Below are positions 37,211 to 46,795 of a stretch of 64,000 bases of DNA, piece after piece (position 1 is the stretch's first letter; each line of letters begins with the position of its first letter). The position numbers and the translations under genes were made by a program. The DNA is from Allobogoriella deserti (GTDB lineage Bacteria > Actinomycetota > Actinomycetes > Actinomycetales > Actinomycetaceae): contig NZ_JBHUEE010000001.1 of the NCBI RefSeq assembly GCF_042680605.1, positions 1-64,000 of the forward strand, given 5' to 3'. The notes beneath the pieces are model-generated. The model had not been told where the DNA came from. It saw only the letters and a program-made list of their open reading frames with translations, and made no database searches.

Positions 37211-37992
37211 GACTGCACGTCCACGACGACGGGCACGTGGTCCGAGGGCCCCTTGCCCTTCCGCTCGTTCCGCTCGATCGTCGCGTCGGTGACGGACGCG
37301 GCGAGCGCCGGCGAGGCTTGGACGAAGTCGATTCGCATGCCCTGGTTCCGCGGGAAGCGCAGCTGCTGGTAGTCCCAGTACGTGTACTGGGTGACGCGCT
37401 CGCGGGTCACCTCGGTGAAGCCGATGTCCTCGAACGCGCGGAACGCCTCCCGTTCCGGCGGCGAGACGTGCGTGGCGCCGTCGAAGAACGACATGTCCCA
37501 GACGTCCTCGTCCCGCGGCGCGATGTTCCAGTCGCCCATCAGGGCGATTCTCGCTTCCGGATCCTCCTCGAGCCAGTCCGCGGCCGCCCCCCGCAGTGCG
37601 GCCAGCCAGTCGAGCTTGTAGGCGTAGTGCGGGTCTGCCACCACCCGGCCGTTCGGCACGTAGAGGCTCCAGATGCGCACACCCGCACACGTCACGCCCA
37701 GGGCGCGCGCCTCGTGCGCCGGAGGGTCGCCCCACGCCGGCATACCCGGGAAGACCGTGGCCACGTCGTCGGCGAAGCCGACGCGGGAGGCCACGGCCAC
37801 CCCGTTCCACTGGTTCAGCCCGTGCGTGAGGACGTCGTACCCGGCGAGCTGAAAGGGCAGGTGCGGAAACGCCTCGTCCGTGCACTTCGTCTCCTGCATC
37901 GCCAGGACGTCGATGTCGGCGCGTTCGAGGAAGGCAGCGACGCGATCCGCCCGGATACGGATCGAGTTGACGTTCCAGGTGGCCAGCCGCAT
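37207..37992 (-). CDS. xth: Exodeoxyribonuclease III
   Basis: 261 aa. The EEP fold motifs are present: MRLATWNVNSIR at the start, VLAMQETKCTDEAFP (metal Glu), SLYVPNGRVV, LMGDWNIAPRDEDVWD, and FPRNQGMRIDFVQAS with the final SDHVPVVVDV His. It repairs abasic sites in DNA and trims 3' ends. The start at 37992 opens directly with the family motif; ten codons further up are open but not conserved. Translation of the DUF4190 gene downstream is coupled through GTGA. Confidence 0.96.
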   Translation of the reverse strand: MRLATWNVNSIRIRADRVAAFLERADIDVLAMQETKCTDEAFPHLPFQLAGYDVLTHGLNQWNGVAVASRVGFADDVATVFPGMPAWGDPPAHEARALGVTCAGVRIWSLYVPNGRVVADPHYAYKLDWLAALRGAAADWLEEDPEARIALMGDWNIAPRDEDVWDMSFFDGATHVSPPEREAFRAFEDIGFTEVTRERVTQYTYWDYQQLRFPRNQGMRIDFVQASPALAASVTDATIERNERKGKGPSDHVPVVVDVQS

Positions 37993-38042
37993 GGCTGTCA
38001 CGCTACCGGCCGGCACGGACACGGTCCGCCTACCCTCGAGGC

Positions 38043-38816
38043 ATGGGAACCGCGCTCATCACCGGAGCAACCTCGGGCATCGGACTGGAGCTGGCCTGGC
38101 AGCTCGCCGCCGCGCGCCACGACCTCGTCCTCGTCGCGCGCAGCTCGGAGCGTCTGGAGCGGCGCGCCGAGGAGATCCGTGCCGCCGCCGGAGTACGGGT
38201 CGAGGTGCTCGCGGCGGACCTGGGAACCACCGAGGGGCGGGGTGCCGTCGTCGAGCGGCTCCGGCAGCAGAGCGCGCCGGTCGGGCTCCTCGTCAACAAC
38301 GCCGGCTTCGGGCTCGGGCAGCGACTCGTCGGCGGCGACCTGAGCCGCGAGGAGCTCGCGCTGGAGGTCATGGTCCGAGCGGTCCTCGAGCTGTCGAAGA
38401 CGGCAGCGGAGGAGATGGTCCCGCGCCGCCGCGGCGCCATCCTCAACGTGGCCTCGATCGCCGGGCTGACCGCCATGGGGACGTACTCGGCGCACAAGGC
38501 CTGGGTGCGGACCTTCTCCGAGTCGCTCGCCAGCGAGTTGCAGGGCACGGGCGTCACGGTCACGGCGTTGTGCCCGGGCCTGGTGCGCACCGAGTTCCAC
38601 GACTCGGCGGGAATGGACGACTCGGCGTGGCCGTCGATCAGCTGGTTGGCTGCCGAGTCCGTCGCGGCGGCCGGTCTGCGTGCCGTGCGCCGGGGGCAGG
38701 TCCTGTGCACGCCCTCGGTGCGGTACGCGGCCCTGGCCGCCGGGCTGCGCGCGGCCCCGCGGTTCCTGGTCCGCCGGTTCGCCGGCGCCGACCACTACGC
38801 CCGAGCCGTCGTCTAG
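38043..38816 (+). CDS. SDR family NAD(P)-dependent oxidoreductase
   Basis: 257 aa. Cofactor motif ALITGATSGIGLELAWQLAA, dinucleotide discriminating VARSSERLERRAEEI, NNAG near 88, catalytic Ser in LNVASIAGL and the YxxxK in YSAHKAW. It is the DltE/SDR-c1 type; substrate unknown. It is divergent from exonuclease III and leads into pyrE 25 bases later. GAGG is close to the ATG. Confidence 0.9.
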   Translation: MGTALITGATSGIGLELAWQLAAARHDLVLVARSSERLERRAEEIRAAAGVRVEVLAADLGTTEGRGAVVERLRQQSAPVGLLVNNAGFGLGQRLVGGDLSREELALEVMVRAVLELSKTAAEEMVPRRRGAILNVASIAGLTAMGTYSAHKAWVRTFSESLASELQGTGVTVTALCPGLVRTEFHDSAGMDDSAWPSISWLAAESVAAAGLRAVRRGQVLCTPSVRYAALAAGLRAAPRFLVRRFAGADHYARAVV

Positions 38817-38841
38817 TCCCGGACCGTTAGGCTCGCTGCCC

Positions 38842-39414
38842 GTGAGCACAACGAACGACACCCCACGGGCGGAGCTGGCCCGGTTGGTCCGCGAGATCGC
38901 CGTCGTCCACGGGGAGGTCACCCTCTCCTCGGGACAGGTCTCCGACTACTACGTGGACATGCGGCGGGCGACTCTCCATCACGCCGCGGCACCACTGATC
39001 GGGCACGTCATGCTCGATCTGCTCGAGGAGCACGGATTCGGGCCCGAGGAGATCGACGCCGTCGGCGGGCTCACCCTCGGCGCGGACCCGGTCGCCACCG
39101 CGGTGCTGCACGCGGCCGCCTCGCGCGGTCTCGAGCTCGACGCGTTCGTGGTCCGTAAGGAGACCAAGCGACACGGGATGCAGCGCCGCATCGAAGGTCC
39201 GGATGTCGCCGGGCGCCGCGTCGTCGCGGTCGAGGACACCTCCACCACCGGCGGCAGCGTGCTCACCGCGGTCGAGGCGCTGCGTGAGGCCGGTGCCCAC
39301 GTGGTCGCGGTCGCCGTCGTCGTGGACCGGGACACGGGTGTCCACCAGCGCATCGCCGAGGCGGGACTGCCCTACCTGGCCGCGCTCGGGGCGGCGGACC
39401 TCGGCCTGGCCTGA
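38842..39414 (+). CDS. pyrE: Orotate phosphoribosyltransferase
   Basis: 190 aa. Makes OMP from orotate and PRPP in pyrimidine synthesis. Visible: GEVTLSSGQVSDYYVDMRRATL, VGGLTLGADPVATAV, VVRKETKRHGMQRRIEG and the PRPP loop VVAVEDTSTTGGS (about 133). GTG start at 38842; the frame is open further upstream through the SDR gene but that part is off-frame noise. Confidence 0.96.
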   Translation: MSTTNDTPRAELARLVREIAVVHGEVTLSSGQVSDYYVDMRRATLHHAAAPLIGHVMLDLLEEHGFGPEEIDAVGGLTLGADPVATAVLHAAASRGLELDAFVVRKETKRHGMQRRIEGPDVAGRRVVAVEDTSTTGGSVLTAVEALREAGAHVVAVAVVVDRDTGVHQRIAEAGLPYLAALGAADLGLA

Positions 39415-39455
39415 CCCGACGCGAGGTGAGTGGGAGAGAACTCCCCATCGTGGCT

Positions 39456-39474
39456 CGGCCCGGCGGCCGGGCCG
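39456..39474 (+). terminator. Probable pyrE terminator
   Basis: CGGCCCGG, loop CGG, CCGGGCCG: an 8-bp GC-only stem, 42 bases after the pyrE stop and before lemA. Confidence 0.6.
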
Positions 39475-39522
39475 CTGTGATTGAATCGCTAGCCGGACAA
39501 CCAGCAGCGGGAAGGAACCGCC

Positions 39523-40320
39523 ATGGAAGGCTTGGCCGTCATCCTGGTCTTGCTCGGCATCATCGCCGTCGTCATCCTCATCTGGGCGATCGTCACCTAC
39601 AACGGCTTCGTGCGGTTGCGGAACCTCGTCCAGGAGGCCTGGCGGCAGATCGACGTCGAACTGCACCGGCGCTACGAGCTCATTCCCAACCTCGTGGACA
39701 CCGTCAAGGGGTACGCCACGCATGAGCGGCAGCTCTTCGAGGAGGTGACGCGGGCCAGGGCCACGGCCGCCACGCCCGGCTCGACGCCGGCTCAGCAGGC
39801 CGCGCAGGAGAACGAGCTGTCGAGCGCTATCGGCCGCCTGTTCGCCGTCGCGGAGGGATACCCGCAGCTGCGCGCGTCGGAGAACTTCGTCGCCCTGCAG
39901 GAGGAGTTGACGAACACCGAGGACCGGATCGCCGCCGGCCGGCGCTTCTACAACGGCAACGTGCGCCAGCTCAACACCAAGACCGAGTCCTTCCCTCCGA
40001 ACATCATCGCCTCGATGTTCGGATTCCGCCGCGCCGAGTACTTCGAGGTCAACGACCCGGTGGTGCGCACGGCACCGCGGGTGGAATTCGGCACTCAGCA
40101 GGGCGGCGGCTACGCCCCGATGCCGCAGCAACCTGTCGCCCCTGGTCAGCCGACGCCGTCCTTCGGTGGACAGCGCGGGGGCTACGACCCGCAGCGCGAC
40201 GGCGGGCGAGGCACGGAGGGGCAGCAGGGGCCGCCGCCGCAGGGGCCGCCGCCGCAGCCGGGGCCGCCGCCGCAGCAGGGCGGCTACCCGCCGCCGCAGG
40301 GGCAGCCTCCGCAAGGCTGA
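39523..40320 (+). CDS. lemA: LemA family protein
   Basis: 265 aa. One N-terminal membrane segment (LAVILVLLGIIAVVILIWAI) followed by the LemA domain: YNGFVRLRNLVQEAWRQIDVELHRRYELIPNLVDTVKGYATHE, LFAVAEGYPQLRASENFV and YFEVNDPVVRTAP. The last 75 residues are a Pro/Gln/Gly-rich tail with GPPPQ repeats, not part of the core domain. GGAAGG lies before the ATG. Exact role of LemA in actinobacteria is unknown. Confidence 0.92.
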   Translation: MEGLAVILVLLGIIAVVILIWAIVTYNGFVRLRNLVQEAWRQIDVELHRRYELIPNLVDTVKGYATHERQLFEEVTRARATAATPGSTPAQQAAQENELSSAIGRLFAVAEGYPQLRASENFVALQEELTNTEDRIAAGRRFYNGNVRQLNTKTESFPPNIIASMFGFRRAEYFEVNDPVVRTAPRVEFGTQQGGGYAPMPQQPVAPGQPTPSFGGQRGGYDPQRDGGRGTEGQQGPPPQGPPPQPGPPPQQGGYPPPQGQPPQG

Positions 40321-40391
40321 ACTCACGCCACCTCCCGGCCGAGGGGCCGGTCGGTTGGCGACGTGGCACCCCCGACTGCGACAGTGCCACC

Positions 40392-41132
40392 GTGCTCCCA
40401 CCAGCCACCGATCCCCAGCCAGGCGCCCCGACCGGTACGTCGCGGCGGCGCGCCACCTTCGCCCGGCCGGTGCTCGTCGGGGACGTGCTGTGGTTCGGCG
40501 GCGGCATGCTCGGCGCGACCGCTCTCGGCCTGGCGATCGCCGCGGTCGTGCTGCGCGTCTTGGGGCAGGACTGGTTCGTCGCCTGGCTCGTCCCGCTGAC
40601 CACGGCGCTCTGGGCGCTGGCACTGTGGATCGCCGCCCGGCGCCGCCGCTGGTCCTCGGCTGATCTCGGCTTCGTCCCGAGCAGCCGGTCGTTCTGGCAT
40701 CTTCTCTGGGAGGCGCCGCTCGCGTGGGTGCTCGCCATGACCGCCGGTGTCGGTCTCACGACCGCGTTCGAGCTCAACCCGGGCGGCGTGTCCAACACTG
40801 ACGTGCTGACGGCACCCGGGCTGGGCACGCTCCCGCTGATTGCCACCGCGCTCGCGGTGGTCGTCGGGGCACCTCTGCTCGAGGAGATCGTCTTCCGCCG
40901 CGTCGTCTTCGGATGGCTGGAGCGACCGTTCGGCTGGATCGTGGGTGCGGTGGCCTCCGCCGCGGTTTTCGCCGTCGTGCACGTCCTGCCGCCGCTCATG
41001 GTCGTCGTCGGCTGCATCGGGCTGGCGAACGCGGTGCTCGTCCGTGCCCACCGGTCGCTGTGGCCAGGGATCGTCCTGCACGCGGCCAACAACGGCTTCG
41101 TGACTTTGGCCGTCCTGTCCGGCACCTCGTGA
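40392..41132 (+). CDS. CPBP family intramembrane metalloprotease
   Basis: 246 aa, about seven membrane segments. Motif 1 APLLEEIVFRRVVFGWLE (the EExxxR of the family, about 160), motif 2 His in VFAVVHVLPPL, and motif 3 HAANNGF near the end. Such proteins (Abi/CAAX-type) cleave within the membrane; substrate unknown. GTG start at 40392. Confidence 0.9.
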   Translation: MLPPATDPQPGAPTGTSRRRATFARPVLVGDVLWFGGGMLGATALGLAIAAVVLRVLGQDWFVAWLVPLTTALWALALWIAARRRRWSSADLGFVPSSRSFWHLLWEAPLAWVLAMTAGVGLTTAFELNPGGVSNTDVLTAPGLGTLPLIATALAVVVGAPLLEEIVFRRVVFGWLERPFGWIVGAVASAAVFAVVHVLPPLMVVVGCIGLANAVLVRAHRSLWPGIVLHAANNGFVTLAVLSGTS

Positions 41133-41169
41133 GCGGCCGGGCTGGACGGCGCCCGGGCTCACAGGCTGC

Positions 41170-41949
41170 TCAGACCAGCTCGATGAGCTCCTGCACGGAG
41201 GCTCGCACCTCGGTCGGGCGGAACGGGTAGCGCTCCACCTCGTCCTCGGTGGTCGATCCGGTGAGCACGAGATAGGTCCGCAGGCCCGCCTCCATCCCGG
41301 CGAGCACGTCGGTGTCCATCCGGTCCCCGACCATGGCGGTGGCCTCGGAGTGCGCCTCGATCCGGTTCAACGCGGCACGGATCATCACCGGGTTCGGCTT
41401 GCCGATGAAGTACGGGTCCCGCCCGGTGGCCTTGGAGATCATCGCTGCTACCGCGCCGGTCGCCGGCAGCGGCCCTTCGGCGGACGGACCGGTGGAGTCG
41501 GGGTTCGTCGCGATGAAGCGGGCCCCGCCCTTGATGAGCCGGATGGCGGTGGTGATCGCGGAGAACGAGTATGTGCGCGTCTCGCCCAGGATGACGTAGT
41601 CCGGGCGCGTGTCGGTCAGGACGTAGCCGGCCTCGTGCAGCGCCGTCGTCAACCCGGCCTCGCCGATGACGTACGCGCTGCCGCCGGGCATCTGCTGCGC
41701 GACGAACGTGGCCGTCGCCAGCGCGGAGGTCCACAACCGCTCCTCGGGCACGTCGATGCCGGAGGCGGAGAGCCGGGCGGACAGGTCGCGGGGGGTGTAG
41801 ATCGAATTGTTCGTCAGCACGAGGTATGGGCGGCCCCGCTCCGCGAGCCGTCCGATGAACTCCGCGGCGCCCGGTAGCGCCACCCCCTCGTGGACGAGCA
41901 CCCCGTCCATGTCCGTCAGCCAGTTCTCGATCGGCGCAGATTCGCTCAT
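41170..41949 (-). CDS. HAD-IIA family phosphatase (NagD-like)
   Basis: 259 aa. Nucleophile motif WLTDMDGVLVHEG at 10, motif 2 LVLTNNS, Lys in YFIGKPNPVMI, and MVGDRMDTDVLAGMEAGL near the end, with the large C2b cap between. Dephosphorylates small sugar or nucleotide phosphates. GGGGAGG precedes the ATG at ideal spacing. Divergent from the TrmH-type gene with a CCCGGGT inverted repeat between. Confidence 0.93.
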   Translation of the reverse strand: MSESAPIENWLTDMDGVLVHEGVALPGAAEFIGRLAERGRPYLVLTNNSIYTPRDLSARLSASGIDVPEERLWTSALATATFVAQQMPGGSAYVIGEAGLTTALHEAGYVLTDTRPDYVILGETRTYSFSAITTAIRLIKGGARFIATNPDSTGPSAEGPLPATGAVAAMISKATGRDPYFIGKPNPVMIRAALNRIEAHSEATAMVGDRMDTDVLAGMEAGLRTYLVLTGSTTEDEVERYPFRPTEVRASVQELIELV

Positions 41950-41959
41950 CGCTCACCTC

Positions 41960-41979
41960 CCCGGGTGAGACTACCCGGG
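41960..41979. promoter_or_regulatory. Inverted repeat between the divergent HAD and TrmH-type genes
   Basis: CCCGGGT, six bases (GAGACT), ACCCGGG. It lies in the short divergent gap and may be an operator or a hairpin in one leader. No regulator is known. Confidence 0.4.
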
Positions 41980-41996
41980 TGGAGGAGACGCGACCC

Positions 41997-42602
41997 GTGG
42001 GCGTCGGCCCCTGGCCCGGAGGCCCCGAGGCTTGGCCTGACGACCCCCGCTACGACCCGGAGCTGCTGGCCCACGGGGACCGGCGCAACGTCGTCGACCG
42101 GTACCGGTACTGGACGGTCGAGGCGATCGTGGCCGACCTCGACACTCGTCGGCACCCGTTGCACGTGGCCATCGAGAACTTCTCCCACGACATGAACATC
42201 GGTTCCGTGGTGCGCACGGCCAACGCCTTCGCCGCGCAGGAGGTGCACATCGTGGGACGACGCCGCTGGAACCGTCGCGGCGCGATGGTCACCGACCGCT
42301 ATGTCCACCTGCGTCACCACGACGGCATCGAGGATCTGCTCGACTGGGCCGGCCGGCGCGGGCTCCCGGTGATCGGCATCGACAACGTCCCGGGGTCGGC
42401 GCCCCTGGAGGGGCGCGCGCTGCCGCGGGAGATGGTGATGGTCTTCGGGCAGGAGTCCGCCGGGCTGAGCGAGGCGGCACGGGAGGGGTGCGAGCAGGTG
42501 CTGTACATCAGCCAGTACGGCTCGACCCGCTCCATCAATGCCGGCGCCGCAGCCGCCATCGCCATGCATACGTGGATGGTGCAACACGCGCGTCCGGCCT
42601 GA
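41997..42602 (+). CDS. TrmH/SpoU family RNA methyltransferase
   Basis: 201 aa. SPOUT motifs: motif 1 IENFSHDMNIGSVVRTANAFAAQ, motif 2 VMVFGQESAGLSEAA and motif 3 YGSTRSINAGAAAAIAMHTW. Adds a 2'-O-methyl group to tRNA or rRNA. GTG at 41997 is preferred because GGAGGAG lies nine bases upstream; an in-frame GTG at 41979 has no such site. Confidence 0.92.
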   Translation: MGVGPWPGGPEAWPDDPRYDPELLAHGDRRNVVDRYRYWTVEAIVADLDTRRHPLHVAIENFSHDMNIGSVVRTANAFAAQEVHIVGRRRWNRRGAMVTDRYVHLRHHDGIEDLLDWAGRRGLPVIGIDNVPGSAPLEGRALPREMVMVFGQESAGLSEAAREGCEQVLYISQYGSTRSINAGAAAAIAMHTWMVQHARPA

Positions 42603-42727
42603 CGCGGGAACTCCCGCACCGCCTGGGGACTACGCGCCTGTGCGGATCCCGAACGGACTTCGCGTGGCGGGCCCATTCGGTGGAATGATCGGTGCGTACC
42701 GACAAGCCCAATCAGGGAGACATCACC

Positions 42728-43747
<1,020 letters not shown>

Positions 43748-43761
43748 GCCCGTCGACGACG

Positions 43762-43797
43762 TCCGGCCCGGTCGCCACATCCGGCGACCGGGCCGGA
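43762..43797. terminator. Bidirectional terminator between fba and STAS gene
   Basis: A perfect 15-bp stem (TCCGGCCCGGTCGCC with its complement) and loop ACATCC between two convergent genes. Confidence 0.92.
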
Positions 43798-43811
43798 ACA
43801 TATGCGCAGCG

Positions 43812-44222
43812 TCAGGATGTGCCGGGCTCCACGTGCGGCCGGCCCGGGAAACCGGGATCGTCGTCGACGACGGTGACCAGGTCCCCGATCCGGGTCACGT
43901 CGAGCAGGAACCGGACGACCTCGGGAGGCTGGATGAGCGTCAACTGCCCCGGCGTGCGGCTCGCCAGGCGGGCGAGCACCGAGACGCCGGAGGAATCCAT
44001 GAACGTCACATGCCGGGCGTCGATCTCCACCGGCTGCCCGGACCGTTCCGCCTCGGTCACCGCCTCGGCGAGGTCCGCGCCGAGGGAGACGTCGATCTCA
44101 CCGGACAGCACGAGCCGGGTACGGTCCTGCCCCACCATGACGTGGACGGAGCCGCTCTCGGCGCCGCCGGTGCCGGTCCCGAGCGACTCCTCCTCGTCAG
44201 GCCGTGGTGTCCGCTGTGGCAC
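43812..44222 (-). CDS. STAS-domain anti-sigma factor antagonist
   Basis: 136 aa. After a 22-residue acidic N-terminus comes a STAS fold: LVLSGEIDVSLGADLAEAV and the phosphorylatable Ser in HVTFMDSSGVSVLARLA (about 74). Such proteins free a sigma factor by binding its anti-sigma kinase when unphosphorylated. It is divergent from the SpoIIE-type phosphatase with 77 bases between; GTG start with AGAGGA upstream. Confidence 0.9.
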   Translation of the reverse strand: MPQRTPRPDEEESLGTGTGGAESGSVHVMVGQDRTRLVLSGEIDVSLGADLAEAVTEAERSGQPVEIDARHVTFMDSSGVSVLARLASRTPGQLTLIQPPEVVRFLLDVTRIGDLVTVVDDDPGFPGRPHVEPGTS

Positions 44223-44299
44223 AGTTCGTCCTCTCGCTCAGCTACTGCCCGGGCACACTGCCGGGCACTGGACTGCACGGTAAACGATCGGAAAGGACG

Positions 44300-46441
44300 A
44301 TGGGGACTCACCCGGCGGAAGACCGCGCGGAACGACTCCTCGGCGGCTCGCTCGCGGTACTGCGGCAGCTGCGCGACGGCGTCGTGCTGCTGGCGCTGGG
44401 ACCCGACGCCGTCGCCGGCGACTTCGAGGTCCTCATGGCCAACGACGCGGCCCTCGAGCTCTACGCCCTGCGGCGTTCGGACCTGACCGGCCGCGGGCAC
44501 GACCTCATGCGCACGTCCGGGCTGGACGAAGCCGCCGCGCGAGAGATCACCGCCGCGCTGGCAGCCGGCGAGCCGGCCACCGTGACCGCTCTCGTCAGCC
44601 GGGCCGACGGCGCACGGCTGTGGGTGAACATCGAACTCACCCCGCTGCAGACGCCCGAGCCCGGTGCCGGCCTGTGGATCGCCGTCTCCCGGGACATCTC
44701 CTCGCAGGTGGAGAACGCGCAGCTCGAGCAGGTGCGCCTCGACATCGAGCGACGGGCTCGGCTGGCGCTGAGCATCGTCGCGCGCGTCTCGGACATCCTC
44801 CAGGAACCGGACTCGGCCGACGTACTGCGGGCGATCGCCGACCTCGTCACCCCGCAGGTGGTCGCCTGGAGCGGGTTCTTCGTCCTCGGGCGCGACCTCG
44901 AGGAGGTCGAAGGCATCGTGGACCGGCCGGACCACCGCAGCAGGCTGCCGAGGCACGCCGCCGACCCCGCGGGTGACCTGCTGCGGGAACCGGTGATGCG
45001 CACCGTCCGCCTCGAGCCCGGGACGACGCCGGAACCGGGCACCGTCACCGCCCGGCTCTACGAGCTGCTCGAGCCACGCTTCGCCCAGGCCCCCGGGGCC
45101 GAGGGCAGTGTCCTCGTGCTGCCCGTGCTCGGCAGGGTGCGCACGCTCGGCCTCTTCGTCGCGCTGCCGTACCAGGGCGCGACGTCGGCACGTATCGACG
45201 GTCCGCTCGGCCAGCCCGGCACGGAGTCGATCGCCATCCTTCCGGACGAGGTCGGCACCGTGCTCGAGCTGGTCGCGCGGCGCGTGGGCATGGCGATGGA
45301 CAACGCCCAGCTCTACGCCCGTGAGCATCTCCTCGCCGAGACGCTGCAGCGGGCCATGCTGCCCGAGCAGGCCGACGTCCCGGACCTCGACGTCTGGACC
45401 TACTACGCACCGAACGTCGAACACGCCCAGGTGGGTGGCGACTGGTACGACGTCGTCAATCTCGGTGCCGACACCGCGGCCGTCGTCGTCGGGGACGTGG
45501 TCGGTCACGACGTCGAGGCCGCCGCCGCGATGGGCCAGCTCCGCTCGGTCGTGCGGGCGTACGCCCAGGAACTCATCGACCCGGCGATGGTGCTCTCCCG
45601 GGTGGACAGCCTGGTCACCGGGATGCGGATCCCCCGGACGGCCTCGCTGGTCTACGCCACTCTCACGCGCCGGGACGGCTCGTGGACCCTGCGGTACTCC
45701 CGTGCCGGACATCTGCCGGCCTTGCTCCGACGTGACGGGAAAGTCGAGGCTCTCGACGCCGCCGGAGGCCAGCTCGTCGGCTTCGACGGTAGCGAGCGTG
45801 AGACCGCGCTGCACACCTTGCTCCCTGGTGACGTGCTCGTGCTCTACACCGACGGGCTCGTCGAACGGCGTGACCGCAGCATGCGGCGCGGACTCGAGGA
45901 GCTCGTGCGGCTCACCGAAAGCATCCGGGGCCCGGACGCTGCTGGGATCGGCGAGGAGCTGCTCCAGCTCGCGGACGCGCCCGAGGACGACATCGCCGTC
46001 GTCGTCATCCGGGTGCCCGGGGGAGAGGGGGCCGAAAGCCAAGACGCCCCGCGCCGGCGCCGCTGGCAGATCCCTGCGGACCCGTCCGCGATCTCCCGGG
46101 CACGCCAGGAGGTGCGCCAGGCCTGCGAGGTGTGGCAGGTCAGCGACGCCGCGGCCGCCGAGCTCGTGGTCTCCGAACTCGTCTCCAACGCCGTCATGCA
46201 TGGCCGGGGACAGATCGGCCTACGGCTGCAGGCTCTTGGCGACGGCGGTCTGCGGATCGAGGTCGAGGACGGCAACCCGGCCCCGCCGGTCACCCGCGAG
46301 CAGCACACCTCACGGGTCGGCGGGTACGGCATGCACATCGTCGATCGCCTCGCGGACTGGGGCTGGCGGCCCACACCCGGCGGGAAGGTGGTCTGGGCCC
46401 GGATGCGGCACCACGCCGCACCCTGGGCGGTGGGCGACTGA
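44300..46441 (+). CDS. PAS-GAF-SpoIIE phosphatase-HATPase kinase fusion protein
   Basis: 713 aa. Domains in order: PAS (about 15-135, VLMANDAALELYALRR, LWIAVSRDIS), GAF (about 155-340, LSIVARVSDILQEPDSADVL), PP2C SpoIIE (about 350-575, VGGDWYDVVNLG, GDVVGHDVEAAAAMGQLR, LVLYTDGLVERRD, EDDIAVVVIRV) and an anti-sigma-type HATPase (about 590-710, ELVSNAVMHGRG, VEDGNPAPP, GGYGMHIVDRLADWGW). It can both dephosphorylate and phosphorylate STAS proteins, so it should act as signal-receiving switch for the two STAS genes beside it. Soluble, no membrane segment. Confidence 0.95.
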   Translation: MGTHPAEDRAERLLGGSLAVLRQLRDGVVLLALGPDAVAGDFEVLMANDAALELYALRRSDLTGRGHDLMRTSGLDEAAAREITAALAAGEPATVTALVSRADGARLWVNIELTPLQTPEPGAGLWIAVSRDISSQVENAQLEQVRLDIERRARLALSIVARVSDILQEPDSADVLRAIADLVTPQVVAWSGFFVLGRDLEEVEGIVDRPDHRSRLPRHAADPAGDLLREPVMRTVRLEPGTTPEPGTVTARLYELLEPRFAQAPGAEGSVLVLPVLGRVRTLGLFVALPYQGATSARIDGPLGQPGTESIAILPDEVGTVLELVARRVGMAMDNAQLYAREHLLAETLQRAMLPEQADVPDLDVWTYYAPNVEHAQVGGDWYDVVNLGADTAAVVVGDVVGHDVEAAAAMGQLRSVVRAYAQELIDPAMVLSRVDSLVTGMRIPRTASLVYATLTRRDGSWTLRYSRAGHLPALLRRDGKVEALDAAGGQLVGFDGSERETALHTLLPGDVLVLYTDGLVERRDRSMRRGLEELVRLTESIRGPDAAGIGEELLQLADAPEDDIAVVVIRVPGGEGAESQDAPRRRRWQIPADPSAISRARQEVRQACEVWQVSDAAAAELVVSELVSNAVMHGRGQIGLRLQALGDGGLRIEVEDGNPAPPVTREQHTSRVGGYGMHIVDRLADWGWRPTPGGKVVWARMRHHAAPWAVGD

Positions 46442-46465
46442 GTCCCGGTCTCCGCCCGGTTCGTA

Positions 46466-46795
46466 TCAGTCCTCGTGCGGGTGCGGCGGCTCATTCCCAC
46501 ACGAGTGCTGCTCGTACAGCGCCAATGCGCCGCAGATCTCGAGCACGAACACGATGGATTCGTCCGTCACTCGTAGGACCGGCTCGCCACCGCGGTCGAG
46601 CACATCATGGCCCAGCGCCACGAGGAAGGCCGCACCGGTGGAGTCGACGAACCGCGCCCGGCACAGGTCGACGGTCAGGTACCGGATCTCGGCCAGGCGC
46701 ACGAGCAGCTCAGGGAACCGGTCCCGCTCCGAGAGGTCGAGGTCACCGACGACGGTCAGGGTGGCGGCCGACCGGGAGACGGAGATCTCGATCAC
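46466..46795 (-). CDS. STAS-domain protein, second antagonist
   Basis: 109 aa. STAS fold: ATLTVVGDLDLSERDRFPELL and CRARFVDSTGAAFLVALG with Ser/Thr at the phosphorylation site. Start GTG at 46795 is preferred because AGGAGG lies eight bases before it; an ATG seven codons further up reads through that site. Convergent with the phosphatase gene, only 24 bases between the stops. Confidence 0.85.
   Translation of the reverse strand: MIEISVSRSAATLTVVGDLDLSERDRFPELLVRLAEIRYLTVDLCRARFVDSTGAAFLVALGHDVLDRGGEPVLRVTDESIVFVLEICGALALYEQHSCGNEPPHPHED

Noticed and set aside
36593..37885. A 430-codon protein joining the short DUF4190 protein to an upstream domain
   Set aside because: Residues before the GTG at 37210 are a noise frame through exonuclease III, whose own frame is clearly coding.
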